In this document: positions 31,875 to 42,534 of the stretch, piece by piece
How the letters are laid out: each line of letters opens with the position of its first letter
Position numbering within the stretch: the stretch's first letter is position 1
Assembly (NCBI GenBank): GCA_016721865.1
Contig: JADKHF010000054.1
Location: 1 to 64,000, forward strand
From: Nitrosomonas sp.
GTDB taxonomy: Bacteria; Pseudomonadota; Gammaproteobacteria; Burkholderiales; Nitrosomonadaceae
Direction of reading: 5' to 3'
Length of the DNA stretch: 64,000 nucleotides
The notes under the pieces: model-generated
Told to the model about the DNA's origin: nothing
Database searches by the model: none
What the model saw: the letters and a program-made list of their open reading frames with translations, nothing else
Position numbers and translations under genes: made by a program

Positions 31875-32117
31875 TGAACCACGTGCCCCTCTTGACGCAA
31901 TCGCGATAGTGCAATGTGTAAGTGCATTGAGAGTGCGTTTGCATTAAACAATAACGATAGTGTTGTAAGTTACAACTCTTGCCCAGCGATGTAACGCCGT
32001 GCCTGCACAATACGGGCAAGACTGAACATCAGAAGAACTTTGCTTGTTACGATTGCTTAAGTCCAACAGGCCCACTGGCAATGGATTAAATTTTGAAATG
32101 TCGACAGAGGATTTCAT
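31875..32117 (-). pseudogene. N-terminal remnant of an IS1595-type transposase
   Basis: From ATG at 32117 the minus strand reads MKSSVDISKFNPLPVGLLDL, then SNRNKQSSSDVQSCPYCAGT with the start of the zinc ribbon, and TALHRW before frame loss. Such a start is typical of ISXO2-like/IS1595 transposases. The remnant is cut off at 31874 by the IS3 derivative. The matching C-terminal kind of sequence lies on the far side of valS (27765-27960) in the same orientation. Confidence 0.7.
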
Positions 32118-32228
32118 AAAATTTTTGAGGAAGATCATTATCCCTTTAGTTATTGTGAGTAAAGGGAAAAGCGGGGTGATGGGAGGGGGAAACCATTATG
32201 AGTGGGAGGATTTTTATGACAAAATGAC

Positions 32229-32400
32229 TTGACTTTAAACCCCAAGGTCGACTAGCCTGAGAGGTGTGGCTAAAATGAGGAAAGAGGTAAGGTTATTTTA
32301 GCTGCCGAAATTTATAGCCGTACTAATTAATTAGTATTAAAGGTGATAAGAAGCAGTAAGAACGGGAAGTAGTTTTGATTAACAGTTAGGAGATAGAAAC
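32229..32400 (+). promoter_or_regulatory. amoC leader with 16-bp perfect palindrome and strong ribosome-binding site
   Basis: A possible -35 hexamer TTGACT is at 32229-32234, but the matching -10 box is weak. A perfect 16-bp palindrome TACTAATTAATTAGTA is at 32321-32336, 65 bp before the amoC start, and could bind a dimeric regulator. AGGAGA (32388-32393) is a good ribosome-binding site seven bases before ATG. The palindrome and ribosome-binding site are directly visible; their regulatory use is inference. Confidence 0.55.
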
Positions 32401-33209
<809 letters not shown>

Positions 33210-33220
33210 TTCAGGCGAGA

Positions 33221-33257
33221 TTACCACTCCTGTCCCGGAGAGGGATGGGGATGGTAA
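33221..33257 (+). other. Hairpin between amoC and amoA
   Basis: Outer arms TTACCA (33221-33226) and TGGTAA (33252-33257) enclose CTCC, TGTCCC, GGAG and GGGATGGGG, giving several alternative GC-rich inner pairings. There is no T run, so a transcript-processing or stabilising structure is more likely than a full terminator. It lies 11 bp after amoC in a 178-bp gap, which is long compared with the overlapping amoA-amoB junction. Confidence 0.5.
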
Positions 33258-33387
33258 AGAGATTTAAGTTACTTGGTAGTATGGAAACAAGCTGTAGGGC
33301 GATGACAAATGGCAGCAAGGAAGCAGTAAAGGAATCGTCATTGTTTACATATTTAATTTCACACGAAAAGAAATAAGGGAGAGTCTA

Positions 33388-34212
33388 GTGAGTAGAACAG
33401 ACGAAATTATAGCGGCGGCAAAGATGCCGCCAGAAGCGGTCAAGATGTCCAGATATATAGATGCAGTGTTTTTTCCAATTCTCTGCATACTTCTGGTTGG
33501 CACCTATCACATGCACTTCATGCTGCTGGCAGGAGACTGGGATTTTTGGCTTGACTGGAAAGACCGTCAATGGTGGCCAGTTGTAACACCGATTGTAGGT
33601 ATCATGTACTGTGCGGCACTGATGTATTACCTGTGGGTAAACTATCGCCTGCCATTTGGCGCGACACTCTGTATCGTATGCCTGTTAGTAGGTGAATGGC
33701 TGACCCGTTACTGGGGCTTCTACTGGTGGTCACATTACCCAATCAACTTTGTATTGCCATCGACCATGATTCCTGGTGCGCTGATGTTAGATACAATTTT
33801 ACTGTTGACGGGTAACTGGCTGGTTACGGCCTTGTTAGGTGGTGGTTTTTGGGGATTGTTTTTCTATCCAGGCAACTGGCCGATCTTTGGACCGACCCAC
33901 TTACCAGTGGTAGTAGAAGGCGTATTACTGTCAGTAGCTGACTACACAGGATTTCTGTATGTGCGGACAGGTACACCGGAATATGTACGCCTGATTGAAC
34001 AAGGTTCACTGCGTACGTTCGGTGGCCACACCACAGTGATTGCGGCATTCTTCGGAGCTTTTGTATCCATGCTGATGTTCTGCGTATGGTGGTACTTTGG
34101 CAAATTATACTGCACCGCTTTCTACTATGTTAAAGGTGAAAGAGGCCGTATCTCTATGAAGAACGACGTAACAGCTTTTGGTGAAAAAGGCTTTGCACAG
34201 GGGATCAAATAA
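33388..34212 (+). CDS. amoA: Ammonia monooxygenase subunit A
   Basis: AmoA is the widely used marker subunit of ammonia monooxygenase, with about seven membrane helices. The 274-residue protein begins (GTG start at 33388) [20 protein letters not shown] and contains [39 protein letters not shown] and [19 protein letters not shown], all highly conserved in betaproteobacterial AmoA. The frame is intact. GTG is preferred because it gives the conserved length, with GGGAGA upstream. Its stop overlaps the amoB start by one base (TAATG). Clear Nitrosomonas-type sequence, more oligotropha/marina-like than europaea-like by eye. Confidence 0.98.
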   Translation: MSRTDEIIAAAKMPPEAVKMSRYIDAVFFPILCILLVGTYHMHFMLLAGDWDFWLDWKDRQWWPVVTPIVGIMYCAALMYYLWVNYRLPFGATLCIVCLLVGEWLTRYWGFYWWSHYPINFVLPSTMIPGALMLDTILLLTGNWLVTALLGGGFWGLFFYPGNWPIFGPTHLPVVVEGVLLSVADYTGFLYVRTGTPEYVRLIEQGSLRTFGGHTTVIAAFFGAFVSMLMFCVWWYFGKLYCTAFYYVKGERGRISMKNDVTAFGEKGFAQGIK

Positions 34213-35474
34213 TGAATATAAAGAGCATTTTTAAGCTGGGCGTATTAGGCCTGTATGGAGCTGCGATTGGAGCGGCATCACTGGCGGTGACGCTGGTAGT
34301 AGACGTAGCACCGGCAGCGGCACACGGTGAACGTTCACAGGAACCGTTTCTCCGTATGCGTAGTATTCAATGGTACGACTTGAAATGGCAACCGAAAGTT
34401 ACCAAAGTCAATGACATTGCTACCATGACAGGGAAGTTTCACTTGGCAGAAGATTGGCCACGTGCGGTAGGTAAGCCAACACGTGCATTTTTTAACGTAG
34501 GAAGTCCTAGCCCGGTGTTTGTACGTTTGAGCACCAAGCTGAATGGCGAACCAACCTTCATTTCAGGTCCGCTGGAAATTGGACGTGACTATGAATTTGA
34601 GGTGAAACTGAAAGCAAGGATCCCAGGACGTCATCACATGCACGCGATGGTGAACATCAAGGACGCAGGACCTATTGCAGGCCCGGCATCCTGGATGAAC
34701 ATCTCTGGAAGTTGGGATGACTTTACCAATCCGATCACCACACTGACAGGTAAAACTATTGACCTGGAGACATTCAACTTCAGCAATGGCATATTCTGGC
34801 ACGTATTATGGTTGACTATCGGCTGCTTCTGGATTGGCTACTTTGTAGCGAAACCGATGTTCCTGCCACGTAGTCGTGTATTGCTGGCGTATGGTGACGA
34901 ACTGCTGACATCACCAACGGACAGGAAAGTTGGATTGGCAGTTGCAATCCTGACCTGTGCAGTGGTATGGGGTGGCTATCGTTATACAGAGAGCGTTCAT
35001 CCTTATACAGTACCGATCCAGGCGGGTGAATCCAAAGTAGCGCCAATGCCGATTGCACCGAATCCTGTTGCGATCAAAGTGACACATGCTAACTATGACG
35101 TACCAGGCCGCGCATTACGTGTGACCATGGAAATCACCAACAATGGAGACTCAGCGGTCAACATTGGTGAATTCACGACGGCAGGTGTACGTTTTGTTAA
35201 CAAGCTGGGACAAACTCATCTGGACCCTGATTATCCAAGAGAGCTGGTAGCAACTGGTTTGACCATGGATGACGACAAAGGAATTCAGCCTGGAGAAACC
35301 CGTGAAGTTAAGATGGAAGCCAAAGATGCGTTGTGGGAAGTACAACGTTTGATGGCTCTGTTGGGTGATCCAGAAAGCCGCTTTGGTGGCTTACTGATGA
35401 CCTGGGACCAGGAAGGCAACCGCTATATCAATAGTATTGCTGGTGCAGTTATCCCAGTCTTTACCAAGCTATAA
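34212..35474 (+). CDS. amoB: Ammonia monooxygenase subunit B
   Basis: AmoB carries the periplasmic copper-binding domains. The 420-residue precursor has an N-terminal hydrophobic signal ending in AAA just before His38 in HGERSQEPF; after cleavage the amino-terminal His is one ligand of the CuB site. The other two, His142 and His144, are in GRHHMHAM. Two transmembrane helices follow (around 200-220 and 240-255), then the C-terminal cupredoxin domain from about 265. The protein ends VIPVFTKL, as in N. europaea. It is coupled to amoA by TAATG. A strong terminator follows 19 bp downstream. Confidence 0.98.
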   Translation: MNIKSIFKLGVLGLYGAAIGAASLAVTLVVDVAPAAAHGERSQEPFLRMRSIQWYDLKWQPKVTKVNDIATMTGKFHLAEDWPRAVGKPTRAFFNVGSPSPVFVRLSTKLNGEPTFISGPLEIGRDYEFEVKLKARIPGRHHMHAMVNIKDAGPIAGPASWMNISGSWDDFTNPITTLTGKTIDLETFNFSNGIFWHVLWLTIGCFWIGYFVAKPMFLPRSRVLLAYGDELLTSPTDRKVGLAVAILTCAVVWGGYRYTESVHPYTVPIQAGESKVAPMPIAPNPVAIKVTHANYDVPGRALRVTMEITNNGDSAVNIGEFTTAGVRFVNKLGQTHLDPDYPRELVATGLTMDDDKGIQPGETREVKMEAKDALWEVQRLMALLGDPESRFGGLLMTWDQEGNRYINSIAGAVIPVFTKL

Positions 35475-35493
35475 GCTTATTTAAGCATCAACA

Positions 35494-35537
35494 CCGGCAC
35501 ACCACTGTCGAAAGACAGCCGGTGTGCCGGTTTTTTT
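35494..35537 (+). terminator. Strong terminator hairpin after amoB
   Basis: A 10-bp GC-rich stem CCGGCACACC / GGTGTGCCGG with an inner CTGTC-GAAA-GACAG stem-loop is followed by seven T residues. It should stop most transcription after amoCAB, leaving amoE-amoD at lower levels through read-through or under their own promoter. Confidence 0.92.
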
Positions 35538-35639
35538 ATCAGTAGAGAAACAAAGTAAAATTTAGGGTACTAGAAAGAGAATGCGGACAATAGAAGAACT
35601 AGCAGAAATAGAGGCGCTTACCCAAAAGGAGGATTTGTC

Positions 35640-36221
35640 GTGACCAGACAAATGACAGCAGGGACTGCAGTCTTTATACTTGTTATGGCACTTTACACAA
35701 GTACAGCTGGCGCACATGGCAAAGTAGCCATGGAAGATGACAGCTGTATGCGCCGGATTGGCGAGAACATGATTCACCTCAGCGCCTACCAGCCACAGGT
35801 AGATGAAGGAGGCCATTATTGCACGGATATACCCAAAGCAGGCAGTGCCGTACTCGTTATAGATTTAGTAGATCCCGAATTGCGTGATATGCCAATTGGC
35901 GTGAAGGTAATCAAAGGCAGCATAGCAAGTGAAGGCGAAACCATCGCCAACACACGGCCTGCGTTGTATCAAGATGGTGTCATCAGTATGAAAAGTGCGT
36001 TGGATCAAGGGAAATATCTCGTGCTGGTTACAGCGGAAGGGGTGCCGCCACTGAACTATGAATATCATTTACGAGTGGAAATGATTAATTATGCAGATGT
36101 ATTCAGAGCAACCATAGGACCAGCAGTTGGCCTATTGCTGACAACAATACTTGGGTATAAACTCATCCGATCAAGACGTCTTAGAGAGTGGCTAGCCTCG
36201 CGCCGTGCAAAGAAAAACTGA
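35640..36221 (+). CDS. amoE: AmoE-like accessory protein (amo operon orf4)
   Basis: A 193-residue protein with an N-terminal signal (to AGAHGKVA), an extracytoplasmic domain and one C-terminal membrane helix (about 152-172) ending in basic SRRAKKN. The domain has EDDSCMRRIGENMIHLSAYQ and GHYCTDIPKAGS, a Met/His/Cys arrangement shared with the next gene and with PmoD-like copper proteins. The start codon is GTG at 35640 after AGGAGG. In N. europaea this position holds orf4, later called amoE. Function: probable copper handling for ammonia monooxygenase; not proven. Confidence 0.85.
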   Translation: MTRQMTAGTAVFILVMALYTSTAGAHGKVAMEDDSCMRRIGENMIHLSAYQPQVDEGGHYCTDIPKAGSAVLVIDLVDPELRDMPIGVKVIKGSIASEGETIANTRPALYQDGVISMKSALDQGKYLVLVTAEGVPPLNYEYHLRVEMINYADVFRATIGPAVGLLLTTILGYKLIRSRRLREWLASRRAKKN

Positions 36222-36286
36222 ATAACACGATGACCATAATAAAGGTCATCATGAACTAACCATTTATCGACAGGGAAATTCAAACA

Positions 36287-36868
36287 ATGTCAGCAAAATT
36301 AATAGATATAAAGCAAGCAATAATAACAGTATTATTTGCAACAAGCATGATGTTCACAGCGCAAGTGCAAGCACATGGTGGTCTGGCATTGGCGGAAGAT
36401 ATGTGTGTATTGACAGTAGGGCCATACAGAATGCACTTTACGGGTTATCAGCCGCTATCACAAGAAGAAGAATTCTGTGAAGACATACCAGAAGTTGGAA
36501 AAACAGTGATAGCACTGGACTACATTCAAGAAGAATTACGTCCATTAAAAACGGAAGTACGGATTATTCGTGACACGGGATCGGAAGAGAATCTGGATGC
36601 GATAACAGTATTTCATTTGCCACCGAAAGTATACCCATCAGCATCGATTACCGTAGATCATACTTTTCCGGAGAAGGGTAAGTTTGTAGGGCTGGTGACA
36701 GTGACTGGTGGAGCAGAGGATTACGTGTCACGCTTTCCGTTCTCAGTCGGAGAAGGGCGTCCAACGCCTAAAGCGGCAATAATTGCACCGGTTGTGTTGG
36801 TGATTGCAATAGGTGCATTCTTCTATATGAGAAGCCGAAGCAAAACAGGAAACCAAAGCGCTGCTTAA
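36287..36868 (+). CDS. amoD: AmoD copper-associated accessory protein (amo operon orf5)
   Basis: A 193-residue relative of the preceding protein: signal peptide ending QVQAHGGLA, then AEDMCVLTVGPYRMHFTGYQ and EEFCEDIPEVGKT, and one C-terminal helix (about 163-182). PmoD homologues from methanotrophs form an unusual CuA-like copper site, and the Met, His and Cys positions here fit that family. amoD lies 65 bp after amoE. The gene has no frameshift. In N. europaea copC and copD follow; here they do not. Confidence 0.87.
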   Translation: MSAKLIDIKQAIITVLFATSMMFTAQVQAHGGLALAEDMCVLTVGPYRMHFTGYQPLSQEEEFCEDIPEVGKTVIALDYIQEELRPLKTEVRIIRDTGSEENLDAITVFHLPPKVYPSASITVDHTFPEKGKFVGLVTVTGGAEDYVSRFPFSVGEGRPTPKAAIIAPVVLVIAIGAFFYMRSRSKTGNQSAA

Positions 36869-37021
36869 CGTAGCAAATGTAATTTAAAATTAAGGGTGGG
36901 CAAATTATTAAAATCGTACTTAGTCGTCCCTGAAAAAGTATCAAACAACAGTTGTTCTGGAAAAGCCACCCGAGAAAACGGTTGCTTACTAAAATGCATG
37001 CTCCGGTAGTTTAAATTTCCA

Positions 37022-37733
37022 TCAAGGAATCCGATAAATTTGGTGTTTTTGCCACGGGAAAAAGAGCCAAAAAATGGCCAGAAGCCATTGTTTTAGATTC
37101 CAGGCGGCCCCGGCAGCCATCAGCAGATTGATTCGATCGCCGATAGCGCCTTTCAGATAGTTCCTAGCCATTCGATAATCCGACTTCAGGTGGCCGATAA
37201 TGGGCTCAATCGCGGCACGCCTCCAGCATTGTTTCCGCTTCTTGTCTCTCTGGTATCGGGTATCCTTCTTGAGTCCTTTTCCAGGCAAAATGATCTGGGT
37301 TCCATTGACTTCACGTTTGCCGCGGTAGCCCGCGATCGCATACGGTTTGCTTGGCTGCTTTCCCGCGCGAAATCTCAACATGACGCAGGATTTCGGATAA
37401 CGTATTGCTGTCATGCAGGTTCTGTTCGTGACTGACTACGCCAACTATCAGATTACCTTTTGCGGTACTGGCTATCGATGCTTGGCTAGCGTACTCATAT
37501 TGTTTGTGGTCTTTCCCCTTGGCGACACAGTACACTTGCGGTTCGTGCAATGAGTAGATCTTGTTCTTATCGTTTTGCTGTTGCCGTAATACGCGCTCAT
37601 ACAACAGAAAGTCCCGTTGATAGCATTCAAACAGACAGTACTGCGGTAATTCTCTCCTGAGCTCCCGCATCAAAATACCTGCAATGGTTCTGAGGCGCTT
37701 CAACGCGCGTTTGGCCTTGGCTCTTTTCTTCAC
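37022..37733 (-). pseudogene. IS5-family transposase fragment (frameshifted, N-terminus missing)
   Basis: Two overlapping minus-strand frames give one transposase. The first has ELPQYCLFECYQRDFLLYER and YCVAKGKDHKQYEYASQASI. The second has GYRGKREVNGTQIILPG, QCWRRAAIEPIIGHLKSDYR and NYLKGAIGDRINLLMAAGAA, an IS5-family catalytic end. The N-terminal third is missing where IS1111-like copy B begins (37763). This debris starts 153 bp after amoD. Confidence 0.75.
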
Positions 37734-37779
37734 GTGCCGCTAGTGCGAATATCCAGCCATCCATGGACGCCCACATTTC

Positions 37780-38055
37780 GCAAAGCCTTCAATCTATGAT
37801 CTCAAGAGAGGTAAAGGTGCAGCCATACATCCGGACTTTATGTGAAGCGCATTGCCTCTGTCCCTGATGGAATTTGCTGAGTAGCACCTTATCATCTTCA
37901 CGTGCTCTGCACTTGGGCTAAGTCAGGTTTAGCTACTCACGGTCGACCAGTCGATCGCATCATGTCATGATTGCTGTGAAATCAGTGGTAACTTTCTCCT
38001 TAAACTCGTTTTTAATGCAACGATCAGGCGTGCAACGCCTAATCAGCCCTCACGA
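37780..38055 (-). ncRNA. Candidate guide RNA region of IS1111-like copy B
   Basis: This corresponds to the 3' non-coding region of copies A and C. The long-range pair GAGTAGC / GCTACTC is retained. The short hairpin GATTGCACAGGCAATC is altered to GATTTCACAGCAATC and pairs less well. Most of the section aligns, although the transposase beside it has suffered a deletion. Confidence 0.45.
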
Positions 38056-38872
38056 TCAATGAGCCGCAACGGTATGTACGCATAGCCGGCGTTCTGGCTC
38101 GGCCTTCCGGGAGGATGCTCTTGCTCCAGGCAGGGCGAAATGTCCCCGCGTTTCCGGATACCGAGCAATAACTGGTTGCCACCGCAATGGCGCTCGCTGA
38201 ACTCGGGCATTCCCCAACACCAGAATGGCTAATCCTACGGAATCGGCCCAGTCTTTGGCTGGCTTCGCTCTCCTTGTGCCAAGCGATTTGCAACTCTAAC
38301 TCTTTCACCTGCCGATCCAGCTCCTTCAGGTGGTCATTCAGTCTTTCAGTAATCGGCGCATTGTTCTGGAAACCATTTTCAGCATCTTCCAGAATGTCAG
38401 GCATGCGTTTGCCAATCGATTGGATCCCCTGAGGATGACGATACCAAACTCAGAGAGGCCGCGTATCTGATTTGCCTGTGAAGTTCTCGCCTTGACAAAT
38501 CCTGTCTGGCTCGGTGCACTGACAAAATGGCCTGTTGCTCAACAGTCTTGATCAGTACAAAACGCATATTGGGTCGAGTCTGCTTCAAATCGCTTCTGCA
38601 TCAGCCATATCATGCTTGTTAGTCTTGACATAAGGCTTGACGAACTGGGGCGACATGAGCTTGACAGTATGCCCAAATCCACCCAACTTTCTCGCCCAGT
38701 GGTGGGAACTGCCGCCCTTCTAAGCCAATCAGGCAAGGCCCCAGATTGGCAAGAGCTCCGTCATCTGTCCGCGGCGTAATTGCTTACGCAGCACAGCCTT
38801 GCCATACTCATCTACACCGTGGATCTGAAACACCTCTTTTGCCAAATCAATGCCTATTGTTGTAATCTTCAT
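38056..38872 (-). pseudogene. IS110/IS1111-type transposase, copy B (deleted and frameshifted)
   Basis: The start ATG at 38872 begins the same MKITTIGIDLAKEVFQ sequence on the minus strand, and later frames give VHRARQDLS, MPDILEDAENGFQNNAPITE and RLNDHLKELDRQVKELELQI. After ASQRLGRF the C-terminal domain is scrambled and shortened, and GPITASAIVAT is lost. The end can be placed at the shared AAAH stop (38056-38058). It is inactive as read. Confidence 0.8.
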
Positions 38873-38963
38873 GTCGGACGCTCCTCTCTGTTTTAGTGGT
38901 CATTGCACCTCCTTTTAGCACTTGATGCCGTTTTGGGTAGTGGGCGTCCATTCCATTATCTTC

Positions 38964-41000
38964 GTCAAGAACCCGTCCAGAAACTGTCATTTCACTGTTA
39001 TTATCCGGCCGTTAATTTTATAAGCATTTGAATAATATACGATCGTATTTTCTCGTGCGTTGTAGTGCCATAATATAGTTGTTTTATATCGACACATACC
39101 CTGGCTATAGTAGGCTTTAAGGGTATGTATATCAGACAAACCACCACCCGCTCCAAAAAGACGGCGGCACTTACCAGTCCTATCGATTGGTTGAATCTTT
39201 CCGTATCGGCAACAAGGTCAAACAACAAACGCTGCTGAATCTGGGTGCCGAGTTTTCCATACCGCGTGAGTACTGGGGTGAATTGACCAATCGTATTGAA
39301 CCATCCTGCATCACCAGCCCAATCTACTTCCGCTTGACGAAACCATTGAAGCTGAGGCGCAGCGCATAGCTTCTAATTTACTGCTGCGTAAAAAGAATAT
39401 GCCGAGTGATGAGCGCATGGCGACAGCAGATTATTGCACGGTAGATATTGATAGCATCAAGCTCGGAACTGCGCAGTGTTGGGCTGGAGCATATGGCCTA
39501 TGCTGCATTGCAGTCTTTGCAGCTGGATGTTCAATTACGGCTCTGGGACTGAATCGTGCGGAAGTGGCCACGGCCATTGGCACGATCGTTGGCCGAATGG
39601 TTGCGCCGGATAGTGAGTTATCTACACATCGCTGGTTACAGCGGAGAGGTACCGGGTGAGATCATCGATTACGATTTCAACCAATGTGGTTTGAGTCGCC
39701 TGTATCGTGTTTCAGATCAATTGTTAAGGCATCGTGATGCGCTGGAAACTCACCTGTTTATGCGTGAATGTACGTTGTTTGATCTGAACTGCACCATCAC
39801 GCTGTACGATCTGACCAATACTTCTTTGAAGGCGGCGGCAAATACAATGATCAAGCTGTTCGTGGCCGTTCAAAGGAGAAGCGGTGCGACTGCCCGTTGG
39901 TTGCACTGGGTCTGGTGCTTGACAGTAGCGGGTTTCCGCGCAGCAGCCGGGTTTTGCTGGTAATGCCAGTGAACCAGCCACGCTCGAGACGATGGTTACA
40001 TCGCTAGCTGGCGCAAAGGCCAGCGCATTGATTGTGATGGATGCGGGCATTGCGACTGAGGCGAATCTTCAGTGGCTGCAGGAACGAAACTATCGTTACC
40101 TGGTGGTCAGCCGCAAGCGCCAAGTGGAATGGGACGAGGAATTATCGCAAATTGTGCGTGTACAAGGCACGAATGAAGTCGGATTTACGGCAGCAAACCG
40201 GTGACGATGAAAAGAAGTGGAACTGTATTGTCGCTCCAGCAGCCGTGCGGCCAGGAAGTCCGCGATAGATTCCTGTTTCAGCAACGCTTTGAGACGCAAA
40301 TGCGTGCGCTGGCGGATGGATTGAACAAAAGGGAAGTACCAGGCGATACGACAAAGGTATTACAACGTGTTGGCCGGCTGTGAGGAGAAATATGCGCGAG
40401 TGGCCCGGCACTACACCATCGGAAGTGAAAAACACCCGCAGCAATCTTGCCGCCGGTTACACTTTGAGCGCACAAACGTTGCAGCGAAGGAATACGCAAG
40501 CGTGTACTGTTTGCGCACCAACATGCTGGACTGGGATGCCGGGAAGCTCTGGCGCACGTACATCATGCTGACTGATCTGGAGGCTGTATTTCCGCGGCCT
40601 GAAATCGGAATTAGGCATGCGCCCGTCACCATCAAACGACCCAACGCGTGGAAGGTCACCTGTGGATCACATTGCTTGCCTATCACCTGTGTGCATCATC
40701 CGTTTGCGTTTAAAAGCTGCGGATATCCATGACAGCTGGGACACGCTACGCCAGCGCATGCCTAGCCATATGCGCGTCACAACAACAATGCGTCCAAGGA
40801 TAACAAGACACTGCACATTCGCAAAACTGCTCGCCCTGAGCCTTGGCAGCAAGCAATCTATCAGGCACTGGATTTACCTCCAAAATCCCGGAGGAATACG
40901 CAAAACAATCATTCCTGGCTAGAATCCAATTTGTAGTGCCAACAGGTATTGTGTGCGAGATTAACCTGTTACAAAAATGAAAAGTTTGAGGTGTTGTGAC
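38964..41000 (+). mobile_element. IS1634-family element between two inverted IS1111-like copies
   Basis: The section between copies B and C carries one IS1634-type transposase on the plus strand (about 39125-40922). The outermost inward sequences are weakly similar: ACCCGTCCAGAAACTGTCA after 38970, and, read inward from 41000, ACAACACCTCAAACTTTTCA, which could be decayed terminal repeats of the IS1634 element. The boundaries are therefore set by the two IS1111-like elements. Confidence 0.7.
39125..40922 (+). pseudogene. IS1634-family transposase, multiply frameshifted
   Basis: The N-terminal part reads MYIRQTTTRSKKDGGTYQ and SYRLVESFRIGNKVKQQTLL. Later pieces are VATAIGTIVGRMVAPDSELS, NQCGLSRLYRVSDQLLRHRD, LFDLNCTITLYDLTNT, ALIVMDAGIATEANLQWLQE and YRYLVVSRKRQVEWDEEL, all IS1634-family. 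At least six frame changes are needed. The C-terminal catalytic region near 40480-40560 remains as LRTNMLDWDAGKLWRTYIML. It should be inactive unless many of the changes are sequence errors. Confidence 0.8.
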
Positions 41001-41092
41001 GAAGATAATGGAATGGACGCCCACTACCCAAAACGGCATCAAAGTGCCAAAGTAGTGGTGCAATGACCACTAAAACAGAGAGGGCGTCCGAC

Positions 41093-42121
41093 ATGAAGAT
41101 TACAACAATAGGCATTGATTTGGCAAAGAGGTGTTTCAGATCCACGGTGTAGATGAGTATGGCAAGGCTGTGCTGCGTAAGCAATTACGCCGCGGACAGA
41201 TGACGGAGTTCTTTTGCCAATCTAGGGCCTTACCTGATTGGCTTAGAAGCGTGCGGTAGTTCCACCACTGGGCGAGAAAGTTGGGTGAATTTGGGCATAC
41301 TGTCAAGCTCATGTCGCCCCAGTTCGTCAAGCCTATGTCAAGACTAACAAGCATGATATGGCCGATGCAGAAGCGATTTGTGAAGCAGTTACTCGACCCA
41401 ATATGCGCTTTGTCCCGATCAAGACTGTTGAGCAACAGGCCATTCTATCAGTGCACCGAGCCAGACAGGGATTTGTCAAGGCGAGAACTTCACAGGCAAA
41501 TCAGATACGCGGTCTACTCTCTGAGTTTGGTATCGTCATCCCTCAGGATCAATCGATTGGCAAACGCCTGCCTGACATTCTGGAAGATGCCGAAAATGGT
41601 TTGCCAGGAACAATGCGCCGATTACTGGAAAGACTGAATGACCACCTTAAAGAGCTGGATCGGCAGGTGAAGAGTTAGAGTTGCAAATCAAGCTTTGGCA
41701 CAAGGAGAAGCGAAGCCAGCCAAGACTGGAAGCCATCCCTGGTGTTGGCCCGATTACAGCGAAGCGCCATTGTGGCAACTGTGGGGAATGCTACAGAGTT
41801 CAAGAGCAGTAGACAATTGGCCGCATGGCTGGGTTGGTGCCAAGCAGCATTCAAGCGGTGGCAAACAGTTATTGCTTGGTATCAGCAAACGCGGGACACT
41901 TATCTTCGCCCCTGCTGATCCATGGAGCAAGAGCAGTCATCCGCTTTGCCGAGAAGAAGGCCGAGCCAGAAGCTGGCTTGCAAGCTGATAACACGGCGCA
42001 ATAAGAACGTTGCTGCTGTTGCCTGGCAAATAAGAACGCTCGCATCATCTGGGCATTGCTCACCCAGAAAGCGACATTTCACCCCGATCAACTATGGCAA
42101 CATACTGCTGCGGCTCATTGA
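41093..42121 (+). pseudogene. IS110/IS1111-type transposase, copy C (frameshifted)
   Basis: ATG at 41093 starts the same DEDD transposase as in copy A. The middle part is better preserved: MADAEAICEAVTRPNMRFVP, IKTVEQQAILSVHRARQGFV, KARTSQANQIRGLLSEFGIV and IGKRLPDILEDAENGLPGTM in one frame. One-base indels occur near 41125, 41330, 41672 and several places after. A family-like end AAAH with TGA at 42119-42121 is reached after correction. Compared with copy A the indels are at different places, so the two copies decayed, or were misread, independently. Confidence 0.85.
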
Positions 42122-42400
42122 TCGTGAGAGGTTGATTAGAAGCGTATGGGTATGTTGCATTAAAAACAGGTTTAAGGGAAAGTTACCACCGATTGCACAG
42201 GCAATCATGGCATGATGGCGAGACTGGTCAGACCGTGAGTAGCTAAACCTGACTTAGCCCAAGTGCATAGAGCACGTGAAGATGATAAGGTGCTACTCAG
42301 CAAATTCCATCAGGGACAGAGGCAATGCGCTACATAAAGTCCGGATGTATGGCTGCAATCTTTACCTTCTTGAGATCATAGATTGAAGGCTTTGCAAAAA
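42122..42400 (+). ncRNA. Candidate guide RNA region of IS1111-like copy C
   Basis: It aligns with 16221-16500 with only a few differences. The hairpin GATTGCACAGGCAATC is at 42191-42206 and the pair GAGTAGC / GCTACTC at 42237-42243 / 42292-42298. No open frame is present. Location after the transposase fits a guide RNA of the IS1111 group. Confidence 0.55.
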
Positions 42401-42534
42401 TGTGGGCGTCCATGTATGGGCCAAGGGACGGGGAATTAATCCCCTGAGGATTGGAAAAATGACAAAATTATTTCTATATTATTTTCAGTAGAGTGGCAGA
42501 AGTGGCAACTACTTCAAAAAGTCAAATAGTACCA

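Larger units (their letters stand above)
37763..38963 (-). mobile_element. IS110-family (IS1111-group) element, copy B, inverted
   Basis: A reverse-oriented copy of the elements at 15092 and 41001. Its ends are ATGGACGCCCAC (37763-37774, the reverse of the right end) and CCATTCCATTATCTTC (to 38963). At 1,201 bp it is about 210 bp shorter than copies A and C because part of the transposase C-terminal region is deleted. The 3' non-coding section is retained. Its 5' end faces the IS1634 element. Confidence 0.85.
41001..42413 (+). mobile_element. IS110-family (IS1111-group) element, copy C
   Basis: 1,413 bp, same orientation and nearly the same sequence as copy A, with subterminal repeats ATGGACGCCCAC and GTGGGCGTCCAT. 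Left shared sequence GACGAAGATAATGG is one step longer with copy B than with copy A. Its 5' end faces the IS1634 element. To the right lies a short gap, then the histidine-kinase gene on the opposite strand. Confidence 0.87.

Noticed and set aside
32044..32232. 62-codon plus-strand frame upstream of amoC
   Set aside because: It lies over the minus-strand IS1595-type remnant, whose zinc-ribbon sequence explains the region better; no features of its own.
32229..32257. TTGACT as the -35 box of an amoC promoter
   Set aside because: The sequence 16-18 bp downstream (CTAGCC/TAGCCT) is a weak -10 box, so I mention it only as a possibility and do not call a defined promoter.
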